The notes under the pieces were generated by a model. That model saw only the letters and a list, made by a program, of their open reading frames with translations. It did not search any database and had not been told where the DNA came from. A stretch of 64,000 nucleotides of DNA, from NCBI RefSeq assembly GCF_003205495.1, contig NZ_QJRX01000007.1:124001-188000 (forward strand), read 5' to 3'. The position numbers and the translations under genes are program-made. Position 1 is the stretch's first letter, and the number at the start of each line of letters is the position of its first letter. Below are positions 50,296 to 60,421 of this stretch, in pieces. This DNA comes from Aquipseudomonas alcaligenes. GTDB taxonomy: Bacteria; Pseudomonadota; Gammaproteobacteria; Pseudomonadales; Pseudomonadaceae.

Positions 50296-51242
50296 GGCTT
50301 GCTCCCATAGAGTGCCAGGGCGCGCAGGCAGGCCTCGCGATGGGCGTCGCCATGATCCGGCGCCAGCTCGCAGCCGGGCAGACGCAGGCCATAGGCCTGC
50401 TGCCGTGCGTCCAGCTGCAGTACCCAGTAGCACAGGCGCGACAGGCGCTCCTCGGCATCACCGCCGAGGGCCTGGAAATCCAGCCACAGGTCACGCCCGG
50501 CGAGCGCGGCGAAGTCCTTGACCAGCAGCCCCTGGCCACGCGAGAAGGCCTTCCAGTGCAGGCGCCGCTTGGAGTCGCCGGGCTGGTAGCCGCGCAGCCC
50601 CTGGTAGTCGTCGGCCCCCTGGCCGCTGGCGCGAGCACCCTCCTCTTCCTCGTCGTCGCTGCCGCCGGCCGCCAGCGGCAGCTCGCCCTCCAGCGGGCGC
50701 GGATAGACCAGCACGGCCTGGTCCAGATCGACCCAGCTCCAGGCCACCAGGATGCCCAGCGGGAAATGGCTCTCCACCCGCATGCGCTCGGGCCGCAACC
50801 AGCCGCGCTTGAGCGCCGGCAGGCTCAGCTCGCACTCGCGCTGGCCACCCTGGGGGACGTCGACCTGCTGCAGCGGCTGCGGCGGCCAGCCCAGGCCGAT
50901 GGCCTGGTGGGCATGCTCGACGCCCTCCAGGCGCACCTTGAAACGCGCCTGCTCGCCGACGAACACGGCGTTGCTGGCGCCGGCCTTGAGCAGCAGGCCG
51001 GCGAAATTGCGGTAGGTGTGCAGGATGGCGATCACGAATACCGCCGCCAGCAGGAAGGTCAGGCCATAGGCCAGGCTGTTCTCGTAGTTGATGGCGGCCA
51101 GCAGCATCAGCAGCAGCACCACGGCGAAGGCCGCACCGACCCGGTCGGGCATGATGAAGATGCGCCGCTGGTTCAGCTGCACCTGCGCGGCGGCCGGGAT
51201 GCGCCGGGCGACCCAGCGGCGCCAGCGAGCGCGGATGCCCAT
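50292..51242 (-). CDS. DUF58 membrane protein
   Basis: A 316-residue protein with two N-terminal helices (about 35-75) and a cytoplasmic part holding the DUF58 signature YQGLRGYQPGDSKRRLHWKAFSRGQGLLVKDF. An acidic stretch (GGSDDEEEEG) precedes it. The start ATG overlaps the MoxR stop (TGATG). DUF58 proteins accompany MoxR ATPases and have von Willebrand-like folds; the role is probably assembly of a membrane complex with the transglutaminase. Confidence 0.92.
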   Translation of the reverse strand: MGIRARWRRWVARRIPAAAQVQLNQRRIFIMPDRVGAAFAVVLLLMLLAAINYENSLAYGLTFLLAAVFVIAILHTYRNFAGLLLKAGASNAVFVGEQARFKVRLEGVEHAHQAIGLGWPPQPLQQVDVPQGGQRECELSLPALKRGWLRPERMRVESHFPLGILVAWSWVDLDQAVLVYPRPLEGELPLAAGGSDDEEEEGARASGQGADDYQGLRGYQPGDSKRRLHWKAFSRGQGLLVKDFAALAGRDLWLDFQALGGDAEERLSRLCYWVLQLDARQQAYGLRLPGCELAPDHGDAHREACLRALALYGSKP

Positions 51243-52159
51243 CACACCGCCGCGACTTCGCGCAGCAGCCACTGCACCAGCGTGCCGCCGCCGTGGCCGG
51301 CCGGGTCGGCACGCTCGCGCAAACGGTGGCCGACCACCGCCGGTAGCACCGCCTGCACATCCTCCGGGATCACATAGTCGCGCCCTGCGAGGAAGGCCCA
51401 GGCCCGCGCCGCCGCCAGCAGCGCCAGGCTGGCGCGCGGCGACAGGCCCCAGGCGAACTGCGGCTCGCTGCGGGTGGCCTCGACCAGGCGCAGCACGTAG
51501 TCGACCAGCGCGTCGCTGGCGCGCACCTGCGGGATCAGCGCCTGGATCGCCGCCAGCTCGGCATGATCGAGGATGGGCTCCAGCCTGGGCAGCAGATCGC
51601 GCCGCGCCTCGCCGAGCAGCAACGAGCGCTCGGCGGCACGCGCCGGATAGCCCAGCGACAGGCGCATGAGGAAGCGGTCCAGCTGCGACTCCGGCAGGGC
51701 GAAGGTGCCGCCGGAGCTGACCGGGTTCTGCGTGGCGATGACGAAGAAAGGCTCCGGCAATGGCCGGGTGGCGCCCTCGATGGTCACCTGGCCCTCCTCC
51801 ATGGCCTCCAAGAGCGCGCTCTGGCTCTTCGGCGTAGCGCGGTTGATCTCGTCGGCCAGCACCAGCTCGGCGAAGATCGGCCCGGGATGGAAGACGAACT
51901 GCCCGCTGTCCTTGTCGAACACCGAGGTGCCGAGAATATCGCCGGGCAGCAGGTCGGAGGTGAACTGGATGCGCTGGAAGCTCAGGCCCAGCACCCGCGC
52001 CAGGGCATGGCTGAGGGTGGTCTTGCCCATGCCGGGCAGGTCCTCGATCAGCAGGTGCCCACGCGCCAGCAGGCAGGTCAGGGCCAGGCGCACCTGCGGT
52101 TCCTTGCCCAGCAGCACCTGATTGACCTCATGCAGTACCGCTTCCAGTTTCGTCAGCAT
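51242..52159 (-). CDS. MoxR-family AAA+ ATPase
   Basis: A 305-residue AAA+ chaperone-like ATPase. Walker A is EDLPGMGKTTL (about 39-49), Walker B LVLADEINRATPKSQSALLEAMEE, sensor 1 FVIATQNPV, and the C-terminal WGLSPRASLALLAAARAWAF region. AGGAG precedes the ATG. It heads the operon MoxR-DUF58-transglutaminase-CHAD. Confidence 0.95.
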   Translation of the reverse strand: MLTKLEAVLHEVNQVLLGKEPQVRLALTCLLARGHLLIEDLPGMGKTTLSHALARVLGLSFQRIQFTSDLLPGDILGTSVFDKDSGQFVFHPGPIFAELVLADEINRATPKSQSALLEAMEEGQVTIEGATRPLPEPFFVIATQNPVSSGGTFALPESQLDRFLMRLSLGYPARAAERSLLLGEARRDLLPRLEPILDHAELAAIQALIPQVRASDALVDYVLRLVEATRSEPQFAWGLSPRASLALLAAARAWAFLAGRDYVIPEDVQAVLPAVVGHRLRERADPAGHGGGTLVQWLLREVAAV

Positions 52160-52251
52160 CGCTCGCTCCTGTTCCGACCCACCGATGCTACTGGGCGTCG
52201 CGGGCCGGGCAAAGCACCGCGAAACAGTTGCTCACGAAACTGTGCGACGGG

Positions 52252-52860
52252 TCAGGACGGACGCTGCATGCGGAAGATCTCGCGGGTGCGGGTATAGCCG
52301 CTGCCACCGAGACGACCGACCAGGTCCAGGCGCACCGCATCGATGCGCCCGTCCTCACCCAGCACGCTGTCGTCCAGGTGCGCCAGCAGCACTTCGGCGA
52401 AGATCAGGTGGCAGTTCGGTGCATGCCGTGGGTAGGGCTGGATCTCCGCCACCCGGCACTCGAAGGCCACCGGCGCGCCGGCGACCCGCGGCGGTGCGAC
52501 GCGCAACGAGGGCTCGCGGGCGATGCCGCAGTGCTCGAACTCGCTGACCTGCGGACCGAACAGCGCCGCCGTGGCGTTCATCGCCTCGGCAAGGGCGAAA
52601 GGCACCAGCTGGATCACCAGCTCGCCGGTGTCGCGCGCGTTGCGCAGGCTGTCCTTGAGGCTGCCGTCATCACGACTGCCGACGTTGATCATCAACGTCG
52701 GCGGCTGGTCGCTGATCACCTGGAAGAAGCTGAACGGCGCCAGGTTGTCGACGCCCTCGGGCGAGCGCGTGGAGACCCAGGCGATGGGCCGCGGGGTCAC
52801 TGTCGCGGCCAGCCAGCGATAGGCCTCCAGCGCGCTCAGGGTGGTGAAATCGAGCAGCAT
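52252..52860 (-). CDS. Flavin reductase-like FMN-binding protein
   Basis: A 202-residue flavin-reductase-fold protein, with the FMN region TVTPRPIAWVSTRSPEGVDNLAPFSFF (about 20-46) and ARDTGELVIQL. It resembles the DIM6/NTAB group, which uses FMN without a fused partner. The ATG comes two bases after the stop of the lipoprotein gene (TGAGGATG), the ribosome site overlapping that stop. Confidence 0.88.
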   Translation of the reverse strand: MLLDFTTLSALEAYRWLAATVTPRPIAWVSTRSPEGVDNLAPFSFFQVISDQPPTLMINVGSRDDGSLKDSLRNARDTGELVIQLVPFALAEAMNATAALFGPQVSEFEHCGIAREPSLRVAPPRVAGAPVAFECRVAEIQPYPRHAPNCHLIFAEVLLAHLDDSVLGEDGRIDAVRLDLVGRLGGSGYTRTREIFRMQRPS

Positions 52861-52862
52861 CC

Positions 52863-53141
52863 TCAGCGCCCGGCGCGCGATTCGCGGATGTAGAAGCGTG
52901 CCTTCTCGGCATTGCGCGTGCAGCTCTCGTAGCCTTCGAATTGCTGCGAGGTCTTGGCGCCGGTCAGCAGGGTCAGCGCCTTGGAGTAACTGACGGTACC
53001 GGCGAAACCCTCGGCCTTGGCCAGATCCAGCTCGCGCCAGGCGGCATCCAGCTGGTTGGCGCAGCTGTCGCGGTAGGCGGTCTTGGCGGCGCAACCGGTA
53101 AGGGCCAGGGCCAACAGGGCAAGGGTGGCGATTCTCGTCAT
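52863..53141 (-). CDS. Small predicted lipoprotein
   Basis: A 92-residue protein with a lipoprotein signal (MTRIATLALLALALTGC, Cys17) and a short helical mature part with two further cysteines (DSCANQLDAAW, YESCTRNAEKA) that could pair in the periplasm. CCAGGAG precedes the ATG. It is translationally coupled to the flavin-reductase gene. Function unknown. Confidence 0.82.
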   Translation of the reverse strand: MTRIATLALLALALTGCAAKTAYRDSCANQLDAAWRELDLAKAEGFAGTVSYSKALTLLTGAKTSQQFEGYESCTRNAEKARFYIRESRAGR

Positions 53142-53282
53142 CTTCTCTCTCCTGGGAAACGGGTGTACGGCTTGGATACCCATGCACGGGCAAAGTGCCC
53201 GACGCAGGCGATTCTAGCAAAGCCGTCCTTGGCGCGACCGCTCTGGACGGGTATGTTCGAAGCATCTGTGGGGGATTTGGCA

Positions 53283-54269
53283 ATGAACAAGAAAGTGGCC
53301 CTGGTGCTGGGTTCCGGCGGTGCGCGCGGTTATGCCCATATCGGCGTGATCGAGGCCCTGGAGGCGCGCGGCTACGAGATCGGCTGCATCGCCGGCTGTT
53401 CCATGGGCGCGGTGGTCGGCGGCATCTACGCAGCCGGCAAGCTACGCGAATACCGCGCATGGACCGAGAGCCTGGACTACCTTGACGTGCTGCGCCTGCT
53501 CGACGTCAGCTTCCGCCTCGGCGCCATCCGCGGCGAGAAGGTGTTCGGCAAGATCCATGAGATCGTCGGCGAGATCGATATCGAGAACCTGGCGATTCCC
53601 TACACCGCGGTCGCCACCGACCTGACCAACCAGCAGGAAATCTGGTTCCAGGAAGGCTGCCTGCACAAGGCCATGCGCGCCTCGGCAGCCATCCCCAGCC
53701 TGTTCACCCCGGTGACCCAGGGCTCGCGCATGCTGGTCGACGGCGGCCTGCTCAACCCGCTGCCCATCGTGCCGGTGGTGTCCAGCCACTGCGACCTGAT
53801 CGTGGCGGTCAACCTCAACTCCCTGAACCAGAGGCAGTACAGCCTGCCGGTGATCGAACGGCCGGCGGCGTTCAAGGGCAAGATCGACCAGCTGATGGGC
53901 TCGCTCAGCGCCCGCCTGCCCTTCCTGCGCCGCGAAACCGACGAAGAAGGCGCGGACATCCACAATCCATGGATCGAACCCAAGGTGGCGCGAGACGGCG
54001 AGGACAGCGTGCCAAAATCGGCCAGCAGCTCGCAGGTACTCGGCAACGTCGGCCCGGCCTCGCTGCTGGAACTGGTCAACCAGAGCTTCGAGGCCATGCA
54101 GACCTCGCTGGCCCAGTACAAGATCGCCGGCTACCCGCCGGACATCCTGATCAACGTGCCCAAGCGGGTGTGCCGCTTCTTCGAGTTCCACAAGGCGCCC
54201 GAGCTGATCATGCTCGGCCGGCAGATTGCCAACGACACCCTGGACAAGTATGAGCGCGAGCACGGCTAA
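53283..54269 (+). CDS. Patatin-like phospholipase
   Basis: A 328-residue RssA-like patatin. The oxyanion motif is VLGSGGARGYAHIG (8-21), the nucleophile elbow GCSMG with Ser40, and the catalytic Asp in MLVDGGLLNPLP. No signal peptide; probably cytoplasmic and acting on membrane lipids. ATG 53283 follows GGGGGA. It converges with kdpE. Confidence 0.92.
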   Translation: MNKKVALVLGSGGARGYAHIGVIEALEARGYEIGCIAGCSMGAVVGGIYAAGKLREYRAWTESLDYLDVLRLLDVSFRLGAIRGEKVFGKIHEIVGEIDIENLAIPYTAVATDLTNQQEIWFQEGCLHKAMRASAAIPSLFTPVTQGSRMLVDGGLLNPLPIVPVVSSHCDLIVAVNLNSLNQRQYSLPVIERPAAFKGKIDQLMGSLSARLPFLRRETDEEGADIHNPWIEPKVARDGEDSVPKSASSSQVLGNVGPASLLELVNQSFEAMQTSLAQYKIAGYPPDILINVPKRVCRFFEFHKAPELIMLGRQIANDTLDKYEREHG

Positions 54270-54281
54270 GCCAGGTAGATG

Positions 54282-54302
54282 AAAGCGCGGCAGAGCCCGC
54301 GC
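54282..54302 (-). terminator. Weak terminator of the kdp operon
   Basis: The 6-bp GC stem GCGCGG (54285-54290) with CCGCGC (54297-54302) is followed by TTTC on the minus strand. Short stem and T-run, so termination may be partial. Confidence 0.4.
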
Positions 54303-54316
54303 CGACTGCAGCCGCC

Positions 54317-55009
54317 CTACAGCTCTCGCAGCCGGTAGCCGACCCCAGCCTCGGTGACGATGAAGCGCGGCGCCGCCGGGTCGTCGCCGAGCTTCTGCCG
54401 CAGATGCCCCACCACCACCCGCAGGTAGTGGCTGTCCTCGACATGGCTCGGCCCCCAGATGTCCCTGAGTAGCTGCTGCTGGGTCACCACCCGGCCGATA
54501 TGGCGGGCGAGCATGGCCAGCACTGCGTACTCCTTGCGCGTCAGCGCCACCTCGGCACCGTCCAGGCTGACCCGCCGGTAGGCGAAGTCCAGGCACAGCG
54601 GGCCGCTCTGCACCGCCGCCTCCTGCTGCTCGCCGGCACCGGCCTGGCGCAGCAGCACGCGCACCCGGGCGAGAAACTCCTGGATGGCGAAGGGCTTGGT
54701 CACGTAATCGTTGGCGCCACCGTCCAGGACCAGCACCTTCTCGCCCTCGCTGGCGCGCACCGAGAGCACCAGCACCGGCACCTGGCTCCACTCGCGCAGC
54801 TCGCCGAGCACCTGCTTGCCGTCCATGTCCGGCAGGCCAAGGTCCAGCACCACTAGGTCCGGCCGCGCCAGGGCGGCCTGGGCCAGCCCCTCGCGGCCAT
54901 TGCCGGCCTCCAGCACCTTGTAGCCCTGGGCGCTGAGGCTGATGCGCAGGAACTTGCGGATCTGCGCCTCGTCGTCGATCACCAGGATGCTCGCGCTAAT
55001 ACTGTTCAT
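54317..55009 (-). CDS. kdpE: Potassium-operon response regulator KdpE
   Basis: OmpR-type regulator of 230 residues. The receiver has Asp12/Asp13, phospho-acceptor Asp56 (VVLDLGLPD) and Lys105 (DYVTKPF); the C-terminal winged helix has TRKEYAVLAMLARHIGRVVTQQQLL and HYLRVVVGHLRQKL. Start overlaps the kdpD stop by four bases. Activates kdpFABC under low K+ or osmotic shift. Confidence 0.96.
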   Translation of the reverse strand: MNSISASILVIDDEAQIRKFLRISLSAQGYKVLEAGNGREGLAQAALARPDLVVLDLGLPDMDGKQVLGELREWSQVPVLVLSVRASEGEKVLVLDGGANDYVTKPFAIQEFLARVRVLLRQAGAGEQQEAAVQSGPLCLDFAYRRVSLDGAEVALTRKEYAVLAMLARHIGRVVTQQQLLRDIWGPSHVEDSHYLRVVVGHLRQKLGDDPAAPRFIVTEAGVGYRLREL

Positions 55010-57663
55010 GCGGATTCGTCTTCCAACAGGGGTTGCGGATGCAGCGGTAGATGCAGGGTCAGACAGGCTCCGCGGCCGTCCAGGCCCTCGCCTACCGTCA
55101 CCCGCCCGCCGTGGGCGCCGACCATGCCCTGGCAGATCGCCAGGCCCAGGCCGGTGCCCTGCCCGCCACGGTCGCCGCGGGCGGCCGTGTAGAACATGTC
55201 GAAGATCTTCTCCCGTTCCGCCTCGGGGATGCCCGGCCCCTGGTCGGCCACGGCGAAGCGCAGCTCCTCGGCATCGGCCTCCACCGTCAGCCGCAGGTGC
55301 CCCTGGCTGGGCGAGAAACGCGCGGCATTCTCCAGCACGTTGACCAGCGCCTGCTCGATCAGCGCCGCGTGGGCATAGAGCAGCGGCAGCTGCTGCGGCA
55401 CCCGCAGATCCAGCTGCAGCGGCGCCAGCACCGGACGCAGACGCTGCACGGCGCTGGCGACTATGTCCGCCGGCGCCACCCAGTCGCGCGCGAGCTTGAG
55501 GCCGCCATGGCCGAGGCGGGTCATGTCGAGCAGGTTCTGGATATAACGATCTAGGCGCTCGGCCTCATCGCGGGTGCCCTCCAGCAGCTCGCGACGGTCG
55601 GCCAGGGGAATCTGTTCGCCGAGCGCCAGCAGACTGTCGATCGAGCCGCGCATGGCCGTCAGCGGCGTTCGCAGGTCGTGCGACACCGAGGCCAGCAGCG
55701 CGCTGCGCAGTTCCTCGGTCTGCCCGTGCAGACGCGCCGCTTCCAGGTCTTCGGCCAGCTGCGCGCGCTCCAGGGCCTGGGCCAGCGGCTGGCCGAGCGC
55801 GGCGATCAACCGGCGCCGCTCGGGGCTCAGCGGCCGCTCGTCCCTGGGCGCCACGCCGAGCAGCGCCAGCGGCCCCTCCTCGCCGGACAGCGGCCACCAC
55901 CACCAGCGCCCGTTCGGCAGGGTGCCGGTGCCCAGGCCGGCCGGCTGCTCGTGCTGCCAGGCCCAGTCGGCCGCGGCACGCTCCGTCTCGGCGAGCAGGC
56001 GCTGGGCGCCGGCCGCGGTCTTCCATACGCCATCGCGCGCGCGCGACAGCAGGCTGACCTCCAGTTCCGGCCACTGGCCGAACTGTTGCAACGCGGCGCT
56101 CAATACCGCCTGGCGGTCGGTGGCGGCGGTCAGCTTGCGCGACAGCTCAAGCAGCGCCGTGGTCTCCGCCTGGGTCTGGCGCAGGCTCTGCAGCTGGCGG
56201 CGCTGACGGGTTGCCAGGTTGCCGGTGAGGCCGGCCATGAGCAGGAAGAACAGCAGGGTCAGCACATCCTCCTGGCGGGCGATCTTCAGCGACAGCAGCG
56301 GCTCGATGAACAGCAGGTTGTAGGCCAGGAACGACAGCCCGGCACAGAGCAGCGCCGGGCCCAGGGAGCTGCGCACCGCCACCACCAGCACGGCGGCGAG
56401 GAAGATCAGCGAGATGTTCGGCAACTCCAGCAGGCGCGACATCCCCAGGGCCATGCCGACGGCCAGGGCGGTGGCCAGCGGCGCCAGCAGATAGTCGCGC
56501 CACTGCAGTGCCGCGCGCACGCGCGGGCTGGCAGGCGCGCGTTCGGCCTCGGTATCCAGCACACTGATTTCCAGGCCTTCGCCCAGGCTCAGCAGGCGCT
56601 CGGCCAGGCCGCGGCCGAAACGCCAGCGCCGGCGCAGCCGCTGGCGGCTGCGGCCGACCAGGATCAGGCTGGCGCGGCGCTCGCGGGCATGCTCGACCAG
56701 GGTGTCGGCCACCGAACCACCACGCAGCACCACCACCTCGCCGCCCAGACGTTCGGCCAGTTGCTGGGCGGCCTGCAGGTTGCCGAGACGCTCCTCGTCG
56801 CGTTCGCCGCCGGTGTCCACATGCACCACCGACCAGGGCAGATGGCGCCGCTCCGCCACCCGGCTGGCATGCCGCACCAGGCGCTCGGCCTGGGCGTCGC
56901 CGTCGATGCCGAGCAGCAGGCGACCGCGCACGCTCGGCGCCTCCTGGCCCTGCTGGCGATAACGGCGGTTGAGGTCGGCATCCACCCGCGCCGCCGCGGT
57001 CTGCATGGCCAGCTCGCGCAGCGCGGTGAGGTTGGTCTGGCTGAAGAAGGCGTCAATGGCCGCGCGCGCCTGTTCCGGCACGTAGACCTTGCCTTCGCGC
57101 AGGCGTTCGAGCAGCTCGCGCGGCGGCAGGTCGATCAGCAGGATCTCGTCGGCCTCCTGCAGCACCCAGTCCGGCAGGGTCTCGCGCACCTGCACGCCGG
57201 TGATGTCGCGCACCTGGTCGTTGAGGCTTTCCAGGTGCTGCACGTTGACCGTGGTGTAGACGTCGATGCCGGCGTCGAGCAGCTCCTGCACGTCCTGCCA
57301 GCGCTTGGCGTGCCGGCTGCCCGGCACGTTGCTGTGGGCCAGCTCGTCGACCAGCACTAGCTTGGGCGGGTTGGCCAGGATGCCGTCGAGATCCATCTCG
57401 ACCAGCGGCACGCCGCGGTACTCCAGGCGCCGCAAGGGTTGCTGCGGCAGGCCGGCGAGCATGGCTTCGGTCTCCGCCCGGCCATGGGTCTCGACCACGC
57501 CGACGCGCAGGTCGACCCCCTGGCGCAGCTGCGCCTGCGCCGCCTGCAGCATGGCGAAGGTCTTGCCCACGCCGGGTGCCGCGCCGAGGAAGACTTTCAG
57601 CCGGCCGCGCCCCTCGCGGGGCAGATCGGCCAGCAGCGCATCGGCGCGCAACGCATCACTCAT
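55006..57663 (-). CDS. kdpD: Potassium sensor histidine kinase KdpD
   Basis: Inner-membrane sensor of 885 residues. The N-terminal KdpD domain has Walker [10 protein letters not shown] (27-35). It is followed by a Usp-like domain (about 230-370), four helices (about 395-490), a GAF-like region and a C-terminal kinase with the phospho-His in [11 protein letters not shown]-box VLENAARFS and G-boxes [11 protein letters not shown] and [11 protein letters not shown]. Start overlaps the kdpC stop by four bases. Cytoplasmic ATP and K+ regulation of the phosphatase activity is standard for the family. Confidence 0.96.
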   Translation of the reverse strand: MSDALRADALLADLPREGRGRLKVFLGAAPGVGKTFAMLQAAQAQLRQGVDLRVGVVETHGRAETEAMLAGLPQQPLRRLEYRGVPLVEMDLDGILANPPKLVLVDELAHSNVPGSRHAKRWQDVQELLDAGIDVYTTVNVQHLESLNDQVRDITGVQVRETLPDWVLQEADEILLIDLPPRELLERLREGKVYVPEQARAAIDAFFSQTNLTALRELAMQTAAARVDADLNRRYRQQGQEAPSVRGRLLLGIDGDAQAERLVRHASRVAERRHLPWSVVHVDTGGERDEERLGNLQAAQQLAERLGGEVVVLRGGSVADTLVEHARERRASLILVGRSRQRLRRRWRFGRGLAERLLSLGEGLEISVLDTEAERAPASPRVRAALQWRDYLLAPLATALAVGMALGMSRLLELPNISLIFLAAVLVVAVRSSLGPALLCAGLSFLAYNLLFIEPLLSLKIARQEDVLTLLFFLLMAGLTGNLATRQRRQLQSLRQTQAETTALLELSRKLTAATDRQAVLSAALQQFGQWPELEVSLLSRARDGVWKTAAGAQRLLAETERAAADWAWQHEQPAGLGTGTLPNGRWWWWPLSGEEGPLALLGVAPRDERPLSPERRRLIAALGQPLAQALERAQLAEDLEAARLHGQTEELRSALLASVSHDLRTPLTAMRGSIDSLLALGEQIPLADRRELLEGTRDEAERLDRYIQNLLDMTRLGHGGLKLARDWVAPADIVASAVQRLRPVLAPLQLDLRVPQQLPLLYAHAALIEQALVNVLENAARFSPSQGHLRLTVEADAEELRFAVADQGPGIPEAEREKIFDMFYTAARGDRGGQGTGLGLAICQGMVGAHGGRVTVGEGLDGRGACLTLHLPLHPQPLLEDESA

Positions 57664-58235
57664 GGGGTGTTCTCATGGCGAACGGAAGCGCGATTGTCCG
57701 CCAGCGCCAGGTTCAACGCCAGCACGTTGACCACCGCCGGGCCCACCAGCGGGCGCTCGGTGTGCTGCTCGACCAGGCGCTCCAGGCTGTTTGCCGGAAT
57801 GCCGCGCGCTGCGGCGACGCGGGTGATCTGCCAGCGTGCGGCGGCCGGCGACAGATGCGGGTCGAGACCGCTGCCAGAGGTGGTGACCAGTTGCAGCGGC
57901 ACCGGCGCGGCACCCTCGCCGACCAGACGCTGGGCGTCCTTGGCGATGCGTTCGGCCAGGGCCGGATTGCTCGGTGCCAGGTTGCTGGCACCGCTGGCCA
58001 CGGTGGCGAAACCACCGGCCGACGGCCGCGGCTGGAACCACTGGTCGCCCTCGAAGTTCTGCGCCAGCAGCGTGCTGCCACGCACCTCGCCCTGGGCATC
58101 GCGCACCAGGCTGCCGTTGGCCTGTTCAGGGAAGGCCAGCTGGGCCACGCCGGTGACGGCCAGCGGGTAGGCCACGCCGGTCACCAGGGTCATCAGGCCC
58201 AGCATGGCGATGGCCGGGCGCAGTTGTTTAAACAT
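57660..58235 (-). CDS. kdpC: Potassium-transporting ATPase subunit C
   Basis: A 191-residue accessory subunit with one N-terminal helix (about 12-32) and a periplasmic part with [14 protein letters not shown] [44 protein letters not shown] and the ending NVLALNLAL. It stabilises nucleotide binding in the Kdp complex. GGAGATAG precedes the ATG. A repeat-filled 113-base gap separates it from kdpB. Confidence 0.95.
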   Translation of the reverse strand: MFKQLRPAIAMLGLMTLVTGVAYPLAVTGVAQLAFPEQANGSLVRDAQGEVRGSTLLAQNFEGDQWFQPRPSAGGFATVASGASNLAPSNPALAERIAKDAQRLVGEGAAPVPLQLVTTSGSGLDPHLSPAAARWQITRVAAARGIPANSLERLVEQHTERPLVGPAVVNVLALNLALADNRASVRHENTP

Positions 58236-58254
58236 GATCTATCTCCAATTTCGA

Positions 58255-58342
58255 GTAGCCCGGATGCAATCCGGGGCTGTCTTCCCGGATTGCATCCGGG
58301 CTACTAACGCCTCCCCTCTCCCTCATACGGGATAGGGGAGGC
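58255..58342. repeat. Composite palindromic repeat, copy 2, inside the kdp operon
   Basis: The same 21-bp arms as at 14829: GTAGCCCGGATGCAATCCGGG at 58255-58275 and its complement at 58284-58304, spacer 8. Then a pyrimidine-rich hairpin, GCCTCCCCT (58309-58317) with AGGGGAGGC (58334-58342). Order and approximate spacing match copy 1. It lies between kdpB and kdpC. Confidence 0.85.
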
Positions 58343-58348
58343 AAAGCC

Positions 58349-60412
58349 TCACACCAGCCCCACCGCCACCAGCAGCGCATCGATCACCTTGATCCCGACG
58401 AAGGGTGCGAGGATGCCACCCAGGCCGTAGATCAGCAGGTTGCGGCGCAGCAGGCTTGCGGCGTCCAGAGCCTTGACCCGCACCCCGCGCAGGGCCAGGG
58501 GGATCAGCGCGATGATAATCAGTGCGTTGAACACGATGGCCGAGAGGATGGCGCTCTGCGGGCTGTGCAGCTGCATCAGGTTGAGCGCGCCGAGCTGCGG
58601 GTAGATGCCGGCGAACAGCGCCGGGAGGATGGCGAAGTACTTGGCCACGTCGTTGGCCACCGAGAGAGTGGTCAGCGCGCCACGGGTCACCAAGAGCTCC
58701 TTGCCCACCTGCACCACGTCGAGCAGCTTGGTCGGGTCCGAGTCCAAGTCCACCAGGTTGGCGGCCTCGCGGGCGGCCTGGGTGCCGTCGTTCATCGCCA
58801 GGCCGACATCGGCCTGGGCCAGCGCCGGGGCATCGTTGGCACCGTCGCCGCACATGGCGACCAGCTTGCCTTCGGCCTGCTCGGCGCGAATGCGCTGCAG
58901 CTTCTTCTCCGGCGTGGCTTCGGCGATCAGGTCGTCGACGCCGGCCTCGGCGGCGATGGCCGCGGCGGTCAGCGGGTTGTCACCGGTCACCATCACGGTG
59001 CGGATGCCCAGGCTGCGCAGCTCGGCGAAGCGCTCGCGGATGCCCGGCTTGACCACGTCCTTGAGGTGGATGGCGCCGAGCAGCTGGCCGTCGCCGGCCA
59101 CCAGCAGCGGGGTGCCGCCGCTCTGGGCGATCTTCTCCACTTCGCGGGCCAGCGGCGCCGGCATCTCCTCGCGGCTCAGGCCGAGGTAGAGCAGCACGGC
59201 ATCCACCGCGCCCTTGCGGTAGCTGTGACCGTTCCAGTCGACACCGGACAGGCGAGTCTCGGCGCTGAAGGCGATATCCTTGACTTCGCTGCGCGCCGGC
59301 TCTCGCAGCGTGGTCAGTGGACGCAGGTACTCGACGATGGATTTACCTTCCGGGGTATCGTCAGCCAGGGAAGCCAGCAGTGCCGCTTCACCCAGCTCCT
59401 TGCCATTGATACCAGGGGCCTTGATCACCGCGCTGCAGCGGCGGTTGCCGAAGGTGATGGTGCCGGTCTTGTCCAGCAGCAGCACATGCACATCACCTGC
59501 CGCCTCCACCGCGCGGCCGGACTTGGCGATCACATTGAGGCGCACCAGACGATCCATGCCGGCGATGCCGATGGCCGAGAGCAACCCGCCGATGGTGGTC
59601 GGGATCAGGGTCACCAGCAGCGCGGCCAGGTACACCAGCGGCAGGTCACCGCCGGCATAGCGGGCAAACGGCTGCAGGGTGGCCACCACCAGCAGGAAGA
59701 TCAGGCTCAGGCCGATCAGCAGGATGTCCAGCGCCACCTCGTTGGGGGTCTTCTGCCGCTTGGCACCCTCGACCAGGGCGATCATCCGGTCCAGGGTCGA
59801 CTCGCCCGGGTTGGCGGTGATCTTCACCAGCAGCCAGTCCGACACCACGCGGGTGTTGCCGGTCACCGCCGAACGGTCGCCGCCGGACTCGCGGATCACC
59901 GGCGCGGATTCGCCGGTAATCGCCGCCTCGTTGACCGCGGCGATGCCCTCGATCACCTCGCCGTCGCCGGGGATCAGCTCGCCGGCCTCGACGCGCACGA
60001 TATCGCCACGGCGCAGCTGGCTGGCGGCAACCACCTGGTACTGTTCGCCAGCGGTCTTGCGCCGCGCGGTCAGGCCCTGGCTACCGGCCTTGAGGCTGTC
60101 GGCGCGGGCCTTGCCGCGGCCTTCGGCCAGGGCCTCGGCGAAGTTGGCGAAGAGCACGGTGAACCACAGCCACAGGGCGATCTGCACGGCCAGGCCGGTA
60201 CTCACCGCAGGGTTGGGTACGAAGCACAGCATCGTGGTAAGCACGGCGGTGATCTCCACCACCAGCATCACCGGCGAGCGCAGCAGCTGGCGCGGGTCCA
60301 GTTTGACAAAGGCCTGCTTCAAAGCTGGCTTCCACAGCGCAGCGAAACTGGTCTTGGCCTGGTTTTTGGGGGTCTTGGCGCCTTGTTGCGCCTTTACAGG
60401 GGCATTCATCAT
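58349..60412 (-). CDS. kdpB: Potassium-transporting P-type ATPase subunit B
   Basis: P1A-type ATPase of 687 residues that powers high-affinity K+ uptake. Actuator loop is [10 protein letters not shown], the phosphorylation site [14 protein letters not shown], the hinge [17 protein letters not shown]. Seven helices in the usual arrangement, the last near [26 protein letters not shown] precedes the ATG; MM start. Ten bases or so follow the kdpA stop. Confidence 0.97.
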   Translation of the reverse strand: MMNAPVKAQQGAKTPKNQAKTSFAALWKPALKQAFVKLDPRQLLRSPVMLVVEITAVLTTMLCFVPNPAVSTGLAVQIALWLWFTVLFANFAEALAEGRGKARADSLKAGSQGLTARRKTAGEQYQVVAASQLRRGDIVRVEAGELIPGDGEVIEGIAAVNEAAITGESAPVIRESGGDRSAVTGNTRVVSDWLLVKITANPGESTLDRMIALVEGAKRQKTPNEVALDILLIGLSLIFLLVVATLQPFARYAGGDLPLVYLAALLVTLIPTTIGGLLSAIGIAGMDRLVRLNVIAKSGRAVEAAGDVHVLLLDKTGTITFGNRRCSAVIKAPGINGKELGEAALLASLADDTPEGKSIVEYLRPLTTLREPARSEVKDIAFSAETRLSGVDWNGHSYRKGAVDAVLLYLGLSREEMPAPLAREVEKIAQSGGTPLLVAGDGQLLGAIHLKDVVKPGIRERFAELRSLGIRTVMVTGDNPLTAAAIAAEAGVDDLIAEATPEKKLQRIRAEQAEGKLVAMCGDGANDAPALAQADVGLAMNDGTQAAREAANLVDLDSDPTKLLDVVQVGKELLVTRGALTTLSVANDVAKYFAILPALFAGIYPQLGALNLMQLHSPQSAILSAIVFNALIIIALIPLALRGVRVKALDAASLLRRNLLIYGLGGILAPFVGIKVIDALLVAVGLV

Positions 60413-60421
60413 GGTTCTCCG

